Assembly: GCA_019637225.1 (NCBI GenBank)
Contig: JAHBWC010000044.1
Coordinates: 1-64,000 of the forward strand
Reading direction: 5' to 3'
DNA from: Labilithrix sp.
Lineage (GTDB): Bacteria; Myxococcota_A; Polyangia; Polyangiales; Polyangiaceae
Length of the DNA: 64,000 nucleotides
The position numbers and the translations under genes are program-made. The stretch's first letter is position 1. Each line of letters begins with the position of its first letter. Of this stretch, positions 15,922-27,432 are shown in pieces. The notes under the pieces were generated by a model that saw only the letters and a program-made list of their open reading frames with translations, did no database searches and was not told the DNA's origin.

Positions 15922-16995
15922 TCACGGCGACGTACGCGGCGACGCCGCGCCGCGCGGCTTCGCAGCCGCCCCGCCCGCGCCCCCCGCAACGGCCTCGTCG
16001 TCCTGCTTCTCCCAGCGCGCCTTGAGCCATGGGTAAACCGTCTCCCCCATCGCATGAAGCTGCTTCACGTGATCGGACGCATGCGTCCCCTCATAACCGC
16101 GGATGTGAAAGCTCCCGTCATCGACCGTGTAGATCTGATGCATCTCACGCGGCCCCGTCGAGATGGCCTCCGTCTTCGTCATGTCGACCATCGTGAGCAG
16201 CTTCGCCACGCACTCCTGCACGCTCGGGTAGGGACCCGTCGGGATCGTCGTATGCGTGATCGCGAAGAGCTTGTCGCCGTGGCGCGCCGCGCGCGCATAC
16301 TTCGCGAACTTCTCGAGCCCAGCCGCGTTCACGGTGCGCTTCTTCGGGTCGGTGAAGTGCGTGAAGAACCCGTCCGCGAGGAGCACGGCGTCGACGCGCG
16401 GCGTGAAGCTCTCCGTCAGCACCCGCGAGACCGAGCTGAAGCCCGCGCTCCACGCCGACAGCGCGACGCGACGCAGCTGGGCGCCCTCCGCGCGGCCGCT
16501 CTTCGTCACCTCGGCCTCCGTGTCCGCGAGGAGGCGATCGAACGCGTCCGGGTTCTTGAACGCGTTCGAGTACGGCTCGGTGCCCGCGCCCAGGTTGACG
16601 CTCACGACCGCGACGTTCAGCCTTGCGTGCTCGACGTTCGCTTGCTGCCAGCGCCCCTCGCCGTGGAAATGCACGAGCAGGTCCCATCCGCCCCGCTTCG
16701 CGGCGAACCAGGGCGGGAGATACAGCTCCGCGCCCCGTCCGACGTTCGCGCGGTAGGGCGTCGCCGTCTCCATCTCCTTCGGCGTGTCGACCTCGGCGGT
16801 CCGCGGCGCCCGCTCGACCGGGCTCGCGGAGCGCGCCGGCGGAGGGATCGCCCGGTCGTGGGAGCACGCGCCGAGCGTCGCGAGGAGCACCGCGCCGCAG
16901 CCCGCGCCGACGAGGGTGCAGAATGCAATTTTCCGATGCCGGGAGAGCGCATTCCCGGCCGTGCTCAGCGGACTTTTCCCGTGTGCTTTCAGCAA
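15922..16995 (-). CDS. lipoprotein with alpha/beta-hydrolase-like fold
   Basis: 357 residues. A membrane-spanning signal sequence (about residues 22-44) ends in LLATLGACS, a lipobox. The mature part contains DLLVHFHGEG, an oxyanion-region motif, and SAWSAGFSSV, which matches a nucleophile elbow (G/S-x-S-x-G) with Ser about residue 180. DAVLLADG supplies a candidate Asp and HASDHVKQLH a candidate His. A Ser-hydrolase of unknown substrate attached to the envelope is likely. The Ala/Pro-rich tail is disordered. The next gene downstream is separated by a terminator. Confidence 0.7.
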   Translation of the reverse strand: MLKAHGKSPLSTAGNALSRHRKIAFCTLVGAGCGAVLLATLGACSHDRAIPPPARSASPVERAPRTAEVDTPKEMETATPYRANVGRGAELYLPPWFAAKRGGWDLLVHFHGEGRWQQANVEHARLNVAVVSVNLGAGTEPYSNAFKNPDAFDRLLADTEAEVTKSGRAEGAQLRRVALSAWSAGFSSVSRVLTESFTPRVDAVLLADGFFTHFTDPKKRTVNAAGLEKFAKYARAARHGDKLFAITHTTIPTGPYPSVQECVAKLLTMVDMTKTEAISTGPREMHQIYTVDDGSFHIRGYEGTHASDHVKQLHAMGETVYPWLKARWEKQDDEAVAGGAGGAAAKPRGAASPRTSP

Positions 16996-17305
16996 CGCAG
17001 CGGTCTCTGAGTGACGGGGACAGCAGGGTGATGGACGTCCGACTCAGGGCGACGTCGATCGAACCCGGCGCGATCGGCAAATTGTGACGGAAGTTCGTGG
17101 GGGATCAAGTTAGCGGCGTCTGGGCATCACCCTTGCCTACGCACATGTGGTCATGCCGAAGGGGGAGATCGCCTTTCACGGGCAATTTCTTCCGGCTCGG
17201 ATCGGCATGCGTTCTCCCAACCCGCCCCACGCGCCTACGCGCCCACGCGCCCACCGAAGCGGCTCCGATCACGCGCTCTGATCGGACCCCTTCCTGAGAG
17301 ATCGT
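16996..17305. other. divergent intergenic region
   Basis: 310 bp between the lipoprotein hydrolase (left) and the FHA activator (right). It contains a sigma-54-like site (17121-17136) and a short run of CCACGCG/CTACGCG-type repeats (about 17224-17255). No gene is seen. Confidence 0.5.
17121..17136 (+). promoter_or_regulatory. possible sigma-54 promoter
   Basis: TGGGCATCACCCTTGC keeps the GG and GC doublets of the -24/-12 promoter with the correct ten-base gap. It points toward the FHA sigma-54 activator 170 bp downstream, allowing autoregulation. Chance matches are common in GC-rich DNA. Confidence 0.35.
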
Positions 17306-18967
<1,662 letters not shown>

Positions 18968-18979
18968 AGAGCCGTCCAA

Positions 18980-19023
18980 GAATCGGACGATTCGGGGAGC
19001 TCGAGGGGGTGAAACCTCTCGAG
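18980..19023. terminator. hairpins between convergent genes
   Basis: A small hairpin (18980-18984/18989-18993) is followed by a 9-bp stem (19000-19008/19015-19023, one G-T). It lies between the convergent activator and flippase genes. No T-tract is present, so termination strength is uncertain. Confidence 0.45.
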
Positions 19024-19032
19024 GAGCGGAGG

Positions 19033-20649
19033 TCAGCGCTTCTTCGGGCGGACGATCGCGAGGACCATCGCGAGGTCGTTCTTTCCGAGCTCACCCGTGA
19101 CGACGAGCGCGGCGACGTACGCGAGCGCGATCGCCGGCGCGACCACCAGCGTGAGGACCTTGCCGAAGCGCGGTAGATAGAGGCCGAGGACCGCCGCGCC
19201 GGCGATGCACGCGCCGACGCGGAGCGCGGTCTTCAGCGGCACGAACGCGCCCGCGGCCTTTCGCGCCGCCACCACGCCGAAGACGAGCGAGACGCCGAGG
19301 GCAGACGCCGCCGCCGTCGCCGCAGCCGTGACCTGGAGGCGGCCGAACGGCGCGTTCGGGACCATCACGACGCACGCGCCGACGAGGAGCGCGAGGGCGA
19401 GCGCGGTGAGCGCCATCGCGACGCGCTCGCGCCCGAGGCTCACGAGGATCGTGGTCGCCAGCCCGAGCATCGCGAAGGCCGACTGTCCGAGCACGAGGAC
19501 ACGGAGCGCGGGCGCGCCGGACGCCGCGATCTCCGCGTCGTACGCGAGGCGGATGAGCGACTCCGGCATCGCGACGATCACCACCACCATGAGGCCGCAG
19601 ACGATCGCGCCGATGCGCGACCCGCGCGACACGAGCTCGGCGACCCGCGCGTCGCCTTCCTCCTGCTTCGCCCGCGCGAGCATCGGGAAGAGCACCTGCG
19701 TGACGCTGAAGAGCAGCTGGTAGGGGAGGAACGCGAAGAGCTGGCACGCGCGGTAGACCGCGACCCATTCGTTGGCGGCCGTGGGGGCCTCGGCGACGAG
19801 TCCGCCCGGCGTGATCGGCGCCGGGAGCGCCGCCGCCGCGAGCGAGAGGTAGCGGCCGAGCATGAAGATGTCGGCCTGCATCAGCCCGTTGACGAAGAGC
19901 TGCGCGATCATCACGGGCACGATCAGCTGCACGTAGGCGCGCACCTCGGGGACCCCCGCCGGCCGCGCGCCGGCGAAGCCTTTCCCGGTTCCGGTCCACC
20001 GGAGCGCGAGGAGCAAGATCCCGATCGCCGCCATGACGGCGCCCGCCGTCGCGCCGAGCATCCCCGGGAGCGTGCCGAGCGTGGTCGCGATCGCGCCGGC
20101 GTTCTTCGCGAAGAGCCAGCCGAGCCCGAGCATGCCGGCCGTTCGGAGCGTCGCGGCGACCATGTCGAGCGTCGCCTGGCGCGCGAACATCCGCCGGCCG
20201 TTGATGTACCCGACGAGCGGCGCGTAGACGCCGTAGACGGCGAGCACGCCGCCCATCGCCGCGAGCGGCGCGAGCACCTCGGGCGCGCCCTGGAAGTGCG
20301 CCACCACCGGCGCCGCGAGGAGGAGCACGCCCGTGGCGATCGCCGCGATCGCGAGGTGCGCGCGGAGCGTCGCGCGGAGGGCCTCGCGCTCGTGCGCCCC
20401 TGCGGACGCGACCGTGCGGCTCACGCCCTGCGTCGAGCTCGCCACGATGACGTTGTTGAAGACGTTCGAGACCGCGAACACGCGCGCGAGCGCGCCGTAG
20501 TCCGCGCGCCCGATCGCGCGGGGGAGCAGCGCCTGCTGGACGAGGCCCGTGAGGATGAAGAACACCTTCGCCGCGAGGACGGCGAGCCCGCCCCGGCCCG
20601 CGCGCTTCTGCTCGTCGTCTGCCCCTCGGGTGGCGCTCGCGTCGGTCAT
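19033..20649 (-). CDS. polysaccharide flippase-like membrane protein (MOP superfamily)
   Basis: 538 residues with about 12-14 hydrophobic segments spread over the whole length. It starts with a short polar tail and a first helix LAVLAAKVFFILTGLVQQALLPR, typical of Wzx/MviN-type exporters that flip lipid-linked sugars. Its ATG overlaps the stop of the preceding propeller lipoprotein (ATGA), so the two are co-translated. There are no glycosyltransferases nearby, so the cargo is unknown. Confidence 0.85.
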   Translation of the reverse strand: MTDASATRGADDEQKRAGRGGLAVLAAKVFFILTGLVQQALLPRAIGRADYGALARVFAVSNVFNNVIVASSTQGVSRTVASAGAHEREALRATLRAHLAIAAIATGVLLLAAPVVAHFQGAPEVLAPLAAMGGVLAVYGVYAPLVGYINGRRMFARQATLDMVAATLRTAGMLGLGWLFAKNAGAIATTLGTLPGMLGATAGAVMAAIGILLLALRWTGTGKGFAGARPAGVPEVRAYVQLIVPVMIAQLFVNGLMQADIFMLGRYLSLAAAALPAPITPGGLVAEAPTAANEWVAVYRACQLFAFLPYQLLFSVTQVLFPMLARAKQEEGDARVAELVSRGSRIGAIVCGLMVVVIVAMPESLIRLAYDAEIAASGAPALRVLVLGQSAFAMLGLATTILVSLGRERVAMALTALALALLVGACVVMVPNAPFGRLQVTAAATAAASALGVSLVFGVVAARKAAGAFVPLKTALRVGACIAGAAVLGLYLPRFGKVLTLVVAPAIALAYVAALVVTGELGKNDLAMVLAIVRPKKR

Positions 20650-21824
20650 CGGAGCTGCGAGTGGTCCGCGGCGCGGAGCGCGACGGGGCGCTGCGGGAGG
20701 TCGAGCGAGCGGCCCGTGCTCGTGAGCGAGCAGCGGCGGCCCATGCGTGCGAGCACGTGGACGGCGAAGCCCGAGCTGCCCCGCCGGCGGTCGCCGACGT
20801 AGAGGCTGTCGCCGCGCCAGGCGAGGCCTTGGAGATCGTAGCCGGGTGTCGGTCCGAGGACGGGGGCCGCGAAGGTCGAGAGGACCTCGCCGGTCTCGGG
20901 ATCGAACGTGACGACCGCGGTCGGGTTCACCGTCGGCTCTGGGCCCGCGACGATCGCGGCGCCGCAGCCGTCGGTCACGGCGATCTCCGCGACGCTCCCG
21001 CCGAGGTCGCGCTCGAGGACGAGCAGGCGAGAGGTGGACGTCGCGGTGTCGAAGCGCTCGATGCCGGCGAGCTCGTCGTCGGCGGCGTCGAAGTTCCCCG
21101 GCTCGGCGAGGAAGAGCGCTCCCTTCAGCTCCGACATCGGATTGAAGGGGTTGCGGCCGGCGAGGTCGATGACGGCCTCGACCGAGCGCGTCGCCACGTC
21201 GATGCGCAGCATCTGCGAGGCCTGCTTCGAACGGAGAAAATCGTCGTCGTCGAGCCGCTCGAGCGTGACGAATGCCTTCGCGGCGCCGTCCACGACGACG
21301 ACGCTCACGGCGTCGGCCTGCGGGTTTCCGTCGGCGTCGTAGGGGGAGAGGTCGATCGACGCGGGCTCGAGCCGGCCGTCCTTGAAGAAGGCGACGCGGG
21401 CCGCGGTGTAGAGCGGGACGACGATCGTGCCGTCGGGGGCGGCGGCGGCGTCGTGCGCGTTCGCCGCACGCGTCCTTCCGGTCGCGTCGTTGCGCACCGC
21501 GAGCGATGCCACGCTGAGCACAGACACGGGCTGGCCGCACGACGGGTCGACCTCGAAGAGCAGATCGTTGTCGCGCGCCAGGAAGAAGGCGCGGCCGTTG
21601 GCCATCGTGAGCATCGGATCGCCGCCGAGATCGGCGCCGTGCTGGCATTCGCCCGGCGCGCCACAGAGCACGCTCGACGTGTAGTCGCTCCCGGCGGCGA
21701 GGAGCTCGACGCCGTCGCACGTCGTGGCCGGCGGCGGGTCCGCCTCGAGCGCGCCGCAGGCCGGGGCGCACGCGACGAGCGCGATGAGCCCGACCGTGGA
21801 AAGGGCGACGAAGGGCGACCTCAC
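20646..21824 (-). CDS. secreted lipoprotein with beta-propeller-like repeats
   Basis: 392 residues. A signal peptide ends around VACAPACG. The mature part has recurring strand patterns such as GRAFFLARDNDLLFEVD, APDGTIVVPLYTAARVAFF and LAWRGDSLYVGDRR, consistent with a beta-propeller of SMP-30/NHL type. The enzymatic residues cannot be identified. It overlaps the start of the flippase gene by four bases and follows the small lipoprotein gene by 15 bp, so it may belong to the end of the pilin operon transcript. Confidence 0.65.
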   Translation of the reverse strand: MRSPFVALSTVGLIALVACAPACGALEADPPPATTCDGVELLAAGSDYTSSVLCGAPGECQHGADLGGDPMLTMANGRAFFLARDNDLLFEVDPSCGQPVSVLSVASLAVRNDATGRTRAANAHDAAAAPDGTIVVPLYTAARVAFFKDGRLEPASIDLSPYDADGNPQADAVSVVVVDGAAKAFVTLERLDDDDFLRSKQASQMLRIDVATRSVEAVIDLAGRNPFNPMSELKGALFLAEPGNFDAADDELAGIERFDTATSTSRLLVLERDLGGSVAEIAVTDGCGAAIVAGPEPTVNPTAVVTFDPETGEVLSTFAAPVLGPTPGYDLQGLAWRGDSLYVGDRRRGSSGFAVHVLARMGRRCSLTSTGRSLDLPQRPVALRAADHSQLR

Positions 21825-21839
21825 GCCCGGTCTTCTACC

Positions 21840-22370
21840 TCACTCCAAGTGCTTGCGGTCGAGAAGCTTGCCGTCGGGCGTCATCCCGGCCTTCTTCCAG
21901 CGATCTTCGTCGGTGAGCCCGGGCGCTTCGGGGACCGGCGTAACGTCGCTGATCACCATCTGGCTGCGGAAAGGGCCACCGCGCGGCGCCGCGCGGACCT
22001 GAATGCTGAGCGTCCTCGACGGATCCTTGGCGACGATGACCCGGTCGAACCGCGTCTCGGTTGCTCCGGACGAGGTCTTGCCGTCCTTCACGCGCGCGCG
22101 GACGAAGTTCGAGAGCTCTTCCAGCGTGTACGCCGAAGCCACGTGCACGCTGTCGTGGAAGCGCGCCTTGACGGTCGAGCGAAGGGGGAGGGGGAGCGTG
22201 TAAGCGACCTCCCGGCCCTCGGGGATCTCGCCCGGCGCGAGGTGGTCGGCGTTCGGACGCGCCGACGGCGTCGGTGCAGGCGCGTCCTCCTTTCGCTTGC
22301 ACGCGGGCGCGCCACCCAGCGCGATCGACGCGAGCGCGACGGCGGCGATCAGTCGACGACGAGCGCCCAC
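21840..22370 (-). CDS. small lipoprotein at the end of the minor-pilin operon
   Basis: 176 residues. The GTG at 22370 lies inside the end of the PilY1-like gene (22-bp overlap). A signal peptide LIAAVALASIALGGAPACKR gives a lipobox with Cys about residue 21. The remainder has alternating strands and one amphipathic helix (YTLEELSNFVRARVKDGK). No family is recognised. Translational coupling to the pilY1-like gene suggests a role in pilus assembly or adhesin handling at the envelope. Confidence 0.7.
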   Translation of the reverse strand: MGARRRLIAAVALASIALGGAPACKRKEDAPAPTPSARPNADHLAPGEIPEGREVAYTLPLPLRSTVKARFHDSVHVASAYTLEELSNFVRARVKDGKTSSGATETRFDRVIVAKDPSRTLSIQVRAAPRGGPFRSQMVISDVTPVPEAPGLTDEDRWKKAGMTPDGKLLDRKHLE

Positions 22371-25300
22371 GCGTTCACCGTCGTCGCGATGCGCGGCAGC
22401 GGCCGCCTCTCGTTGCGCGTCATCGCCGTCGGCGGGAGGCCCGCTCCCGGCGCTTTGGCCTTCGGGACGCCGTAGCTGAGCTGGAACTCGCTGGGCGCCA
22501 GCGTCTCGAACCCCGTGCCCGTGCCTTCGCCGAGGTCGGCGACCTTCGAGCACGCCTGCGTCGGCCGGAGCGTGACGCCGGGGATGACGTATCCCGCGAT
22601 GTCGGCCGGCGCGTCCTCGTTCTTCACGAGCCCGCCCGAGCACACCCCGGTGGCCGCGACGTTCGTGCACCACATCGGCAGCGCCGGCGGGTTCGTGCCG
22701 GTGCCGTCCGGTTCCATGTAGTGCAGACCCCAGAGGCGCGCGACGCCGGCGTTCTCGCACTGGCCGGTCGCGGGGACGTGAGGCGCGAACGTCGCGAAGT
22801 AGAGCGTGCGATCGAACACGGTCATCGGCCCGGTCACCCGCTGGCCGTTGTCGAGCGTCTCGACCCACTGCGTCTGCGCGCGCGGAGCGGGGCTGTCGGT
22901 CGGGCGCTTCTCGAGGATCGACCAGACGTAGTTCCTCTCGCCGGCGCGGTAGATGAGGTTCTCCTGGTCACCGGTCGCCGCGTTGATGACGAGGGCGCCG
23001 TGCGGATCGAGCGAGAGGATCGGCGTGACCTGGATGGGCTGGCTCTCGGCGGCCGTCGAGCCGAGGATGAGGTCGGCGAAGAGCATCGCCTTCCAGTTGG
23101 ACGGGTCGGTGCTGCTGACGTCGATGCGCCAGAGGGTGCCGTCGGCGTCGCCGATGAAGATCTTCTGGCCGACCGCGCCGGTCGTCTGCGGGTAGACGAC
23201 GGGCGTGCCGATCATCGGCGAGTCGAACGGGGTCGGGATGACCTTGTCGCTCGTGTTCCGGATCCGCTCCGGGATGTCGTCGTAGCGGCCGAAGTGGCGG
23301 ATGATCTCCCCGGTGTCGAGGCGCACGATGGTGACGCCGCGTCCGGGGACCGCGCTGTGCTGCGTCATCGCTACCGCGTCGGTGCTGCACTCGCGTGCCC
23401 ACTTGCGAACGCTGCTGCGGTAGCCCTGCGTGAGGTCGTGCGCGAGGTCCGTCGCGGTCGCCGAACGCGTGCAGGTCTCGTTCTTGATCGGCGGTCCGTC
23501 GATGCCGCCGGGGAGGATCGCGACGCCGATCTGACGGCTGCCGATCTGGAGCGTCGTGATCGCGGGGGTCCCGGTGGTGCGTCCGAAGAGGCCCACCATC
23601 TCGCGGCCGTCGCGCGTGCGTCGCGTGAGGCGCGAGAAGTCGTTGGCTCCGCCCTTCTCGACGTCCGTGAGCTGCCAGAGGAAGTGGGGGCCGCGCTTGG
23701 CGGTCGTGCCGCCGGTGTCGTAGTCGCCCGCTCCGGCCTCGTTGAGGTCGTACGCGCCCGGGGCCTCGTAGCCCCTGGCGCCCGTGTCGACCCTGCACTC
23801 GTCGACGGTGGAGCCGCTCTCGGAGTTGCAGTCGGCGTCCGTGACGTTGACCGCGTAGTAGCCGCCACCCGAGGCTCCGAGCCCGGCGACGAGCGTGGTG
23901 TGCCACTTGGCTCCCGGCGTCGTCCCGGCGCCGACGTCGAGATCGCCGAGCGCGCGATCCCAGACCGTGTCGCGCACGACGGGGGAGCCGTCGAGGAGGA
24001 TCTGGTTGCCGGCCGGGTAGTTGCTCGCGAGGCGCGGGAGCACCGCCGGCGGCATGAACGACCAGAGCTCGTGGTGCGCGCCCGGCGCCGTCTCGAGAGC
24101 CTTGAAGGCGTGGAGGATGCCGTCGGTCGTGGCGGCGAAGAGGGTAGGCTTTCGCCTCGCGCGCCGCGCCTGGAAGGCCCGGTAGCCCGCGTCGCGGAGG
24201 AGGCCGTCGGGCGGCCCGTTGACGACCGGATTGGCGCGGAAGATCGCGCCGAGCGGAGCGCAGTCGGGGACGCAGACCTGGCCGGGGACGGGGTTACACG
24301 CCGACGGCTCGGCGACCGCGCAGGCGACGTCCGTGATCGAGCAATGCCCGGAGTCGGGCGATGCGGTCGAGGAGATGCAGCGGGTGTTGAAGTTGTGGGA
24401 CGCCGTGGCGCCACCGGTGATCGTGCCCGACCTCGTGATCGCGCCGACGTGTGCGGTGGCGAAGCCGAGGACGACGTCCATGCACGCCTCGCCGCTGTCC
24501 TGGTCGAGCGCGGGGATCTCGACCGTCCCGGTCGGGCCCGTGCCGGCCGCGCGGCCGCGCTTGCAGGTGGTCCGCTCGATGTCGAGCGCGAGCCGCATGT
24601 CGGTCGCCATCCGGAGGTCCCAGTCCGACGCGGCCCGCTCCGTCGCGCGATGGACCGGGATCCCGTCGGTGACGGCGCCGACGAAGGGCCGCGTCGTCGC
24701 CGCGGCGTCGACGACGCCGCCCGCGTTATCCGGCACGGCCGTGATGAAGAGGCGGTTCGCCGCCGACTGGTTCGCGAGGTTGATCGCCATGCTGTCGCCG
24801 GCCGCGATCGACGTCAGCTGCGGGGTCGAGCCGAGCGGAACGCCGCCGCACTGCGAGCGCTCGCGGAGGATCTCCCCGGACCACGGCTTCTGCGCGTTCG
24901 GGATGAACGAGCCGAGGTACTGCGCCGTCGTCGCGCCGTCGTTGAACCCGTCCGCGGAGTAGACGGCGGGAGTGAACGCGGGGACGGTGCGGGTGGAGAC
25001 CGACTTCGTGACCGACGCGAGGATCTTGCCGAACGACAGCGTGATGTCCGCCTGCGACTCGGCGAAGAACGCTCCGACCGCGTCGGTCGGGTTGGACGCG
25101 CCGCCGGATCCTTCGAACGCGATCCGGTTGAGCTCGCAGCACGCCGCCGCCGTCGTGCCAGGCGCGGGCCGCGTCGGCCCGGCCTCGCAGGCGGCGGCCA
25201 TGTTCGCCGGATTGTTTCCGAGGCCGGCGTACCAGCTCTTGCAGTTGTTCTGTCCGGGGTTGTTGTACGGGCTGGGGAAGCCGTCGCCGCCGGTGCCGCT

Positions 25301-26692
25301 CGAGCCGTTGACCGAGAACCCGATGACGAACGTCGTCACGCGTCGCGTCGCGTCGGCGTAGAGCGCCGCGGCCGTCTCCGCCGCGGTGCTCGGGAACGGG
25401 CACCGGCCGGTCCCCGTCTGGCACGACGGGCGGAGGTTCAGGTTCGGCGCGCCGTCGGTGAGGAGGATGATGTACTGCTCGCGGCAGTTCGCGGTGGCGA
25501 TGTACGCGTCGGTCTTCGGACCGCTCGCGTGGTACCAGAAGTAGTCGCGCGCATCGTCCATCATGCCGTCGATCGGCGTGGCGCCGAAGGGGCGCGTCGA
25601 CAGGAGGACCTGCTGGATGTGCTCGTTCGTCCGCTGGATGTCGTAGAGCGACGCGTCCTCGCGCGGGAACTCGATCATGCGGCCCTCCCAGGGGGGAGCG
25701 CCGTAGTGGCGGGCGCCGACCTCGAACGCCTGGTGCGGCGGCGCGCAGAGATCGGGCAGACCGTCCGCGGCGCCGGGGATGAGCGCGCTGAGGCTGTAGT
25801 CGGGGTTCGACGGATCGCGCCGGTAGCTCCACAGGCCGAGGAACGGCAGCGTCGTGCCGCCCGCCGTTTGGACCGTGCCCTGCGGCGGCCACGTCCCGCC
25901 GTTGACGCCGATCGACGCGTTCTCTTCGTTGTCGAACGTCATCAGACCGAACCGCACGTAGTCGCGGGCGGCGTCGAGCTGTCCGTCGGCGGCCTGATCG
26001 AAGATGCACGCGTCCGCGCCGAGCGACGCCGGGAGCGCCGCGTTCGCCGCGTACTGACCTCGCAGGTACGCGTACCTCGCCGTGACGAGCGCGTCGTCCG
26101 GGAAGTCGCGCACGTCTCCGCCCTGACCCGCCGGCGCCGCGTAGCCGAGCGCGCTCGGCCCGACGCCCGACGTGCCGCTCGCCGCGCCGGGGAGGCGGTA
26201 CGGACCGATGGCGCAGACGGAGTTGGTCGCGGTCGTGCCGGTGAGCGGCCGGTGGTACGGGAGGAAGTAGTCGGTGTCGTAGGGGTCGATCCCGGCGATC
26301 TTGTACTCGTTGCGGAAGGCGACGCCCGCCGCGCCCGCCGAGCGGTTCACCTCGCCGCAGCTGAAGTACGGCTGCATGTTGCCCGTGAGCGCCTGAACGA
26401 GCATGCCCCAGCGGTTCGGGTTCGACTCGGTGCCCGGGTTGCACGCGTTCGGAACGCCCCCCGGCAAGACGCCGGAGTTCGCGCTCGGCAGCGTGTTGTC
26501 GGTCATGCGCTCCATCGAGCCCGACGTGTCCACGAGGAGCATGACGTTCGGCATCGGCCGCTGCGTCGCGCCGCTCTGCGCCTGCGCGTCGCGCGAGACG
26601 CCCACCGACGCTGCCGCGCCGAGAAGAGCGAGCACGACGGAGCTCCGGAGCGTGCTCCGCCGAATGGCTCGAGGGTTCAGATCCGCTCGCAT
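22349..26692 (-). CDS. pilY1: PilY1-like type IV pilus tip adhesin
   Basis: About 1447 residues. A signal peptide precedes a von Willebrand A domain starting NVMLLVDTSGSM, where DTSGS is the metal-ion-dependent adhesion motif. The vWA region runs to about residue 470. The C-terminal half has the PilY1 propeller pattern: FAATTDGILHAFKA, GSPVVRDTVW, KIFIGDADGTLWRID, where DADGT is a likely calcium site. PilY1 primes pilus assembly and adheres at the tip. ATG 26692 has GGAGG at ideal spacing, while GTG 26707 would overlap the pilX-like stop. The last gene-length part overlaps the next lipoprotein gene. Confidence 0.9.
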   Translation of the reverse strand: MRADLNPRAIRRSTLRSSVVLALLGAAASVGVSRDAQAQSGATQRPMPNVMLLVDTSGSMERMTDNTLPSANSGVLPGGVPNACNPGTESNPNRWGMLVQALTGNMQPYFSCGEVNRSAGAAGVAFRNEYKIAGIDPYDTDYFLPYHRPLTGTTATNSVCAIGPYRLPGAASGTSGVGPSALGYAAPAGQGGDVRDFPDDALVTARYAYLRGQYAANAALPASLGADACIFDQAADGQLDAARDYVRFGLMTFDNEENASIGVNGGTWPPQGTVQTAGGTTLPFLGLWSYRRDPSNPDYSLSALIPGAADGLPDLCAPPHQAFEVGARHYGAPPWEGRMIEFPREDASLYDIQRTNEHIQQVLLSTRPFGATPIDGMMDDARDYFWYHASGPKTDAYIATANCREQYIILLTDGAPNLNLRPSCQTGTGRCPFPSTAAETAAALYADATRRVTTFVIGFSVNGSSGTGGDGFPSPYNNPGQNNCKSWYAGLGNNPANMAAACEAGPTRPAPGTTAAACCELNRIAFEGSGGASNPTDAVGAFFAESQADITLSFGKILASVTKSVSTRTVPAFTPAVYSADGFNDGATTAQYLGSFIPNAQKPWSGEILRERSQCGGVPLGSTPQLTSIAAGDSMAINLANQSAANRLFITAVPDNAGGVVDAAATTRPFVGAVTDGIPVHRATERAASDWDLRMATDMRLALDIERTTCKRGRAAGTGPTGTVEIPALDQDSGEACMDVVLGFATAHVGAITRSGTITGGATASHNFNTRCISSTASPDSGHCSITDVACAVAEPSACNPVPGQVCVPDCAPLGAIFRANPVVNGPPDGLLRDAGYRAFQARRARRKPTLFAATTDGILHAFKALETAPGAHHELWSFMPPAVLPRLASNYPAGNQILLDGSPVVRDTVWDRALGDLDVGAGTTPGAKWHTTLVAGLGASGGGYYAVNVTDADCNSESGSTVDECRVDTGARGYEAPGAYDLNEAGAGDYDTGGTTAKRGPHFLWQLTDVEKGGANDFSRLTRRTRDGREMVGLFGRTTGTPAITTLQIGSRQIGVAILPGGIDGPPIKNETCTRSATATDLAHDLTQGYRSSVRKWARECSTDAVAMTQHSAVPGRGVTIVRLDTGEIIRHFGRYDDIPERIRNTSDKVIPTPFDSPMIGTPVVYPQTTGAVGQKIFIGDADGTLWRIDVSSTDPSNWKAMLFADLILGSTAAESQPIQVTPILSLDPHGALVINAATGDQENLIYRAGERNYVWSILEKRPTDSPAPRAQTQWVETLDNGQRVTGPMTVFDRTLYFATFAPHVPATGQCENAGVARLWGLHYMEPDGTGTNPPALPMWCTNVAATGVCSGGLVKNEDAPADIAGYVIPGVTLRPTQACSKVADLGEGTGTGFETLAPSEFQLSYGVPKAKAPGAGLPPTAMTRNERRPLPRIATTVNAWALVVD

Positions 26693-26703
26693 GCGTCCTC
26701 CAA

Positions 26704-27429
26704 TCACTGCCGGAAGTACGGGCCGACGGTGAGTCGGCCTCGTCCCTGCACCACGCTCCGGGCGGGCGTGTTCGCTGCGGTCGCCGGGACGGCGTCCTTC
26801 ATGTCGACGAAGGTCGTGACCGTCACCTGCGTGAAGGTAAATCGATCGTTGAGCCCCGTGCCGGGGGGCGGCGGAATGTCGACCGGGTTCGTGACCTCGA
26901 CGCGGATGAACGCGCGCTCGGGCACGTCACCGAAGCTCTCGGGCGTGAAGGTGGACCTCGACGTCGCGTCGTACGCCGCCGTCCAAGCGTTGACGCCGTT
27001 CGCGATGTTCGCCATCTCCTGGGGGCTCCACGAGAGGCACGCCTGCGCGGCGCGGTAGGTCAGGTTCCCGTCGTACGCGTTCGCCGTCTTGCACGACGTC
27101 GCCTGGATGTCGGAGGCGCCGTCCCTTCCGGACTGCATCGCCTTGACGATCTCGCCGGCGGTGCCGGGGGTGAAGCTCTCGGCGGTGAGCATCAGCGCGT
27201 GCTCGGCCGCGCTCTGGGCCTGGGCGGCTTCGCGGAGGTGACCGGCCGCGCGGATGTCGACTGCGGTAGCGCTCAGGCCGTAAACGCCCATCGCGGCGAG
27301 GATGCCGAGGGTGATCGCGACGATGAACATCGCCGCGCCCGCGCTGTCCCGGCGCGCGCGGGCGCGGGCGACGGCGCGACGCGTGTCGGCGGGGCGGGAC
27401 GGCGGGCGAAGCGGGGCTCGACTCTTCAT
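26704..27429 (-). CDS. PilX-like minor pilin
   Basis: 241 residues. A basic N-terminus (about 30 residues) precedes a single hydrophobic helix AAMFIVAITLGILAAMGVYG and then AAQAQSAAEHALMLTAE. This matches PilX_N-type minor pilins, which keep the helix but lack the classical GFTLIE cleavage box. It sits between pilW-like and pilY1-like genes, its usual place. The stop lies just before the pilY1-like start. Confidence 0.8.
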   Translation of the reverse strand: MKSRAPLRPPSRPADTRRAVARARARRDSAGAAMFIVAITLGILAAMGVYGLSATAVDIRAAGHLREAAQAQSAAEHALMLTAESFTPGTAGEIVKAMQSGRDGASDIQATSCKTANAYDGNLTYRAAQACLSWSPQEMANIANGVNAWTAAYDATSRSTFTPESFGDVPERAFIRVEVTNPVDIPPPPGTGLNDRFTFTQVTVTTFVDMKDAVPATAANTPARSVVQGRGRLTVGPYFRQ

Positions 27430-27432
27430 CGG

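Noticed and set aside
22274..27058. 1594-codon plus-strand open frame
   Set aside because: It is antisense to the PilY1-like and PilX-like genes. Its product is Arg/Asp/Ala-rich low complexity, as expected for a shadow frame in GC-rich DNA.
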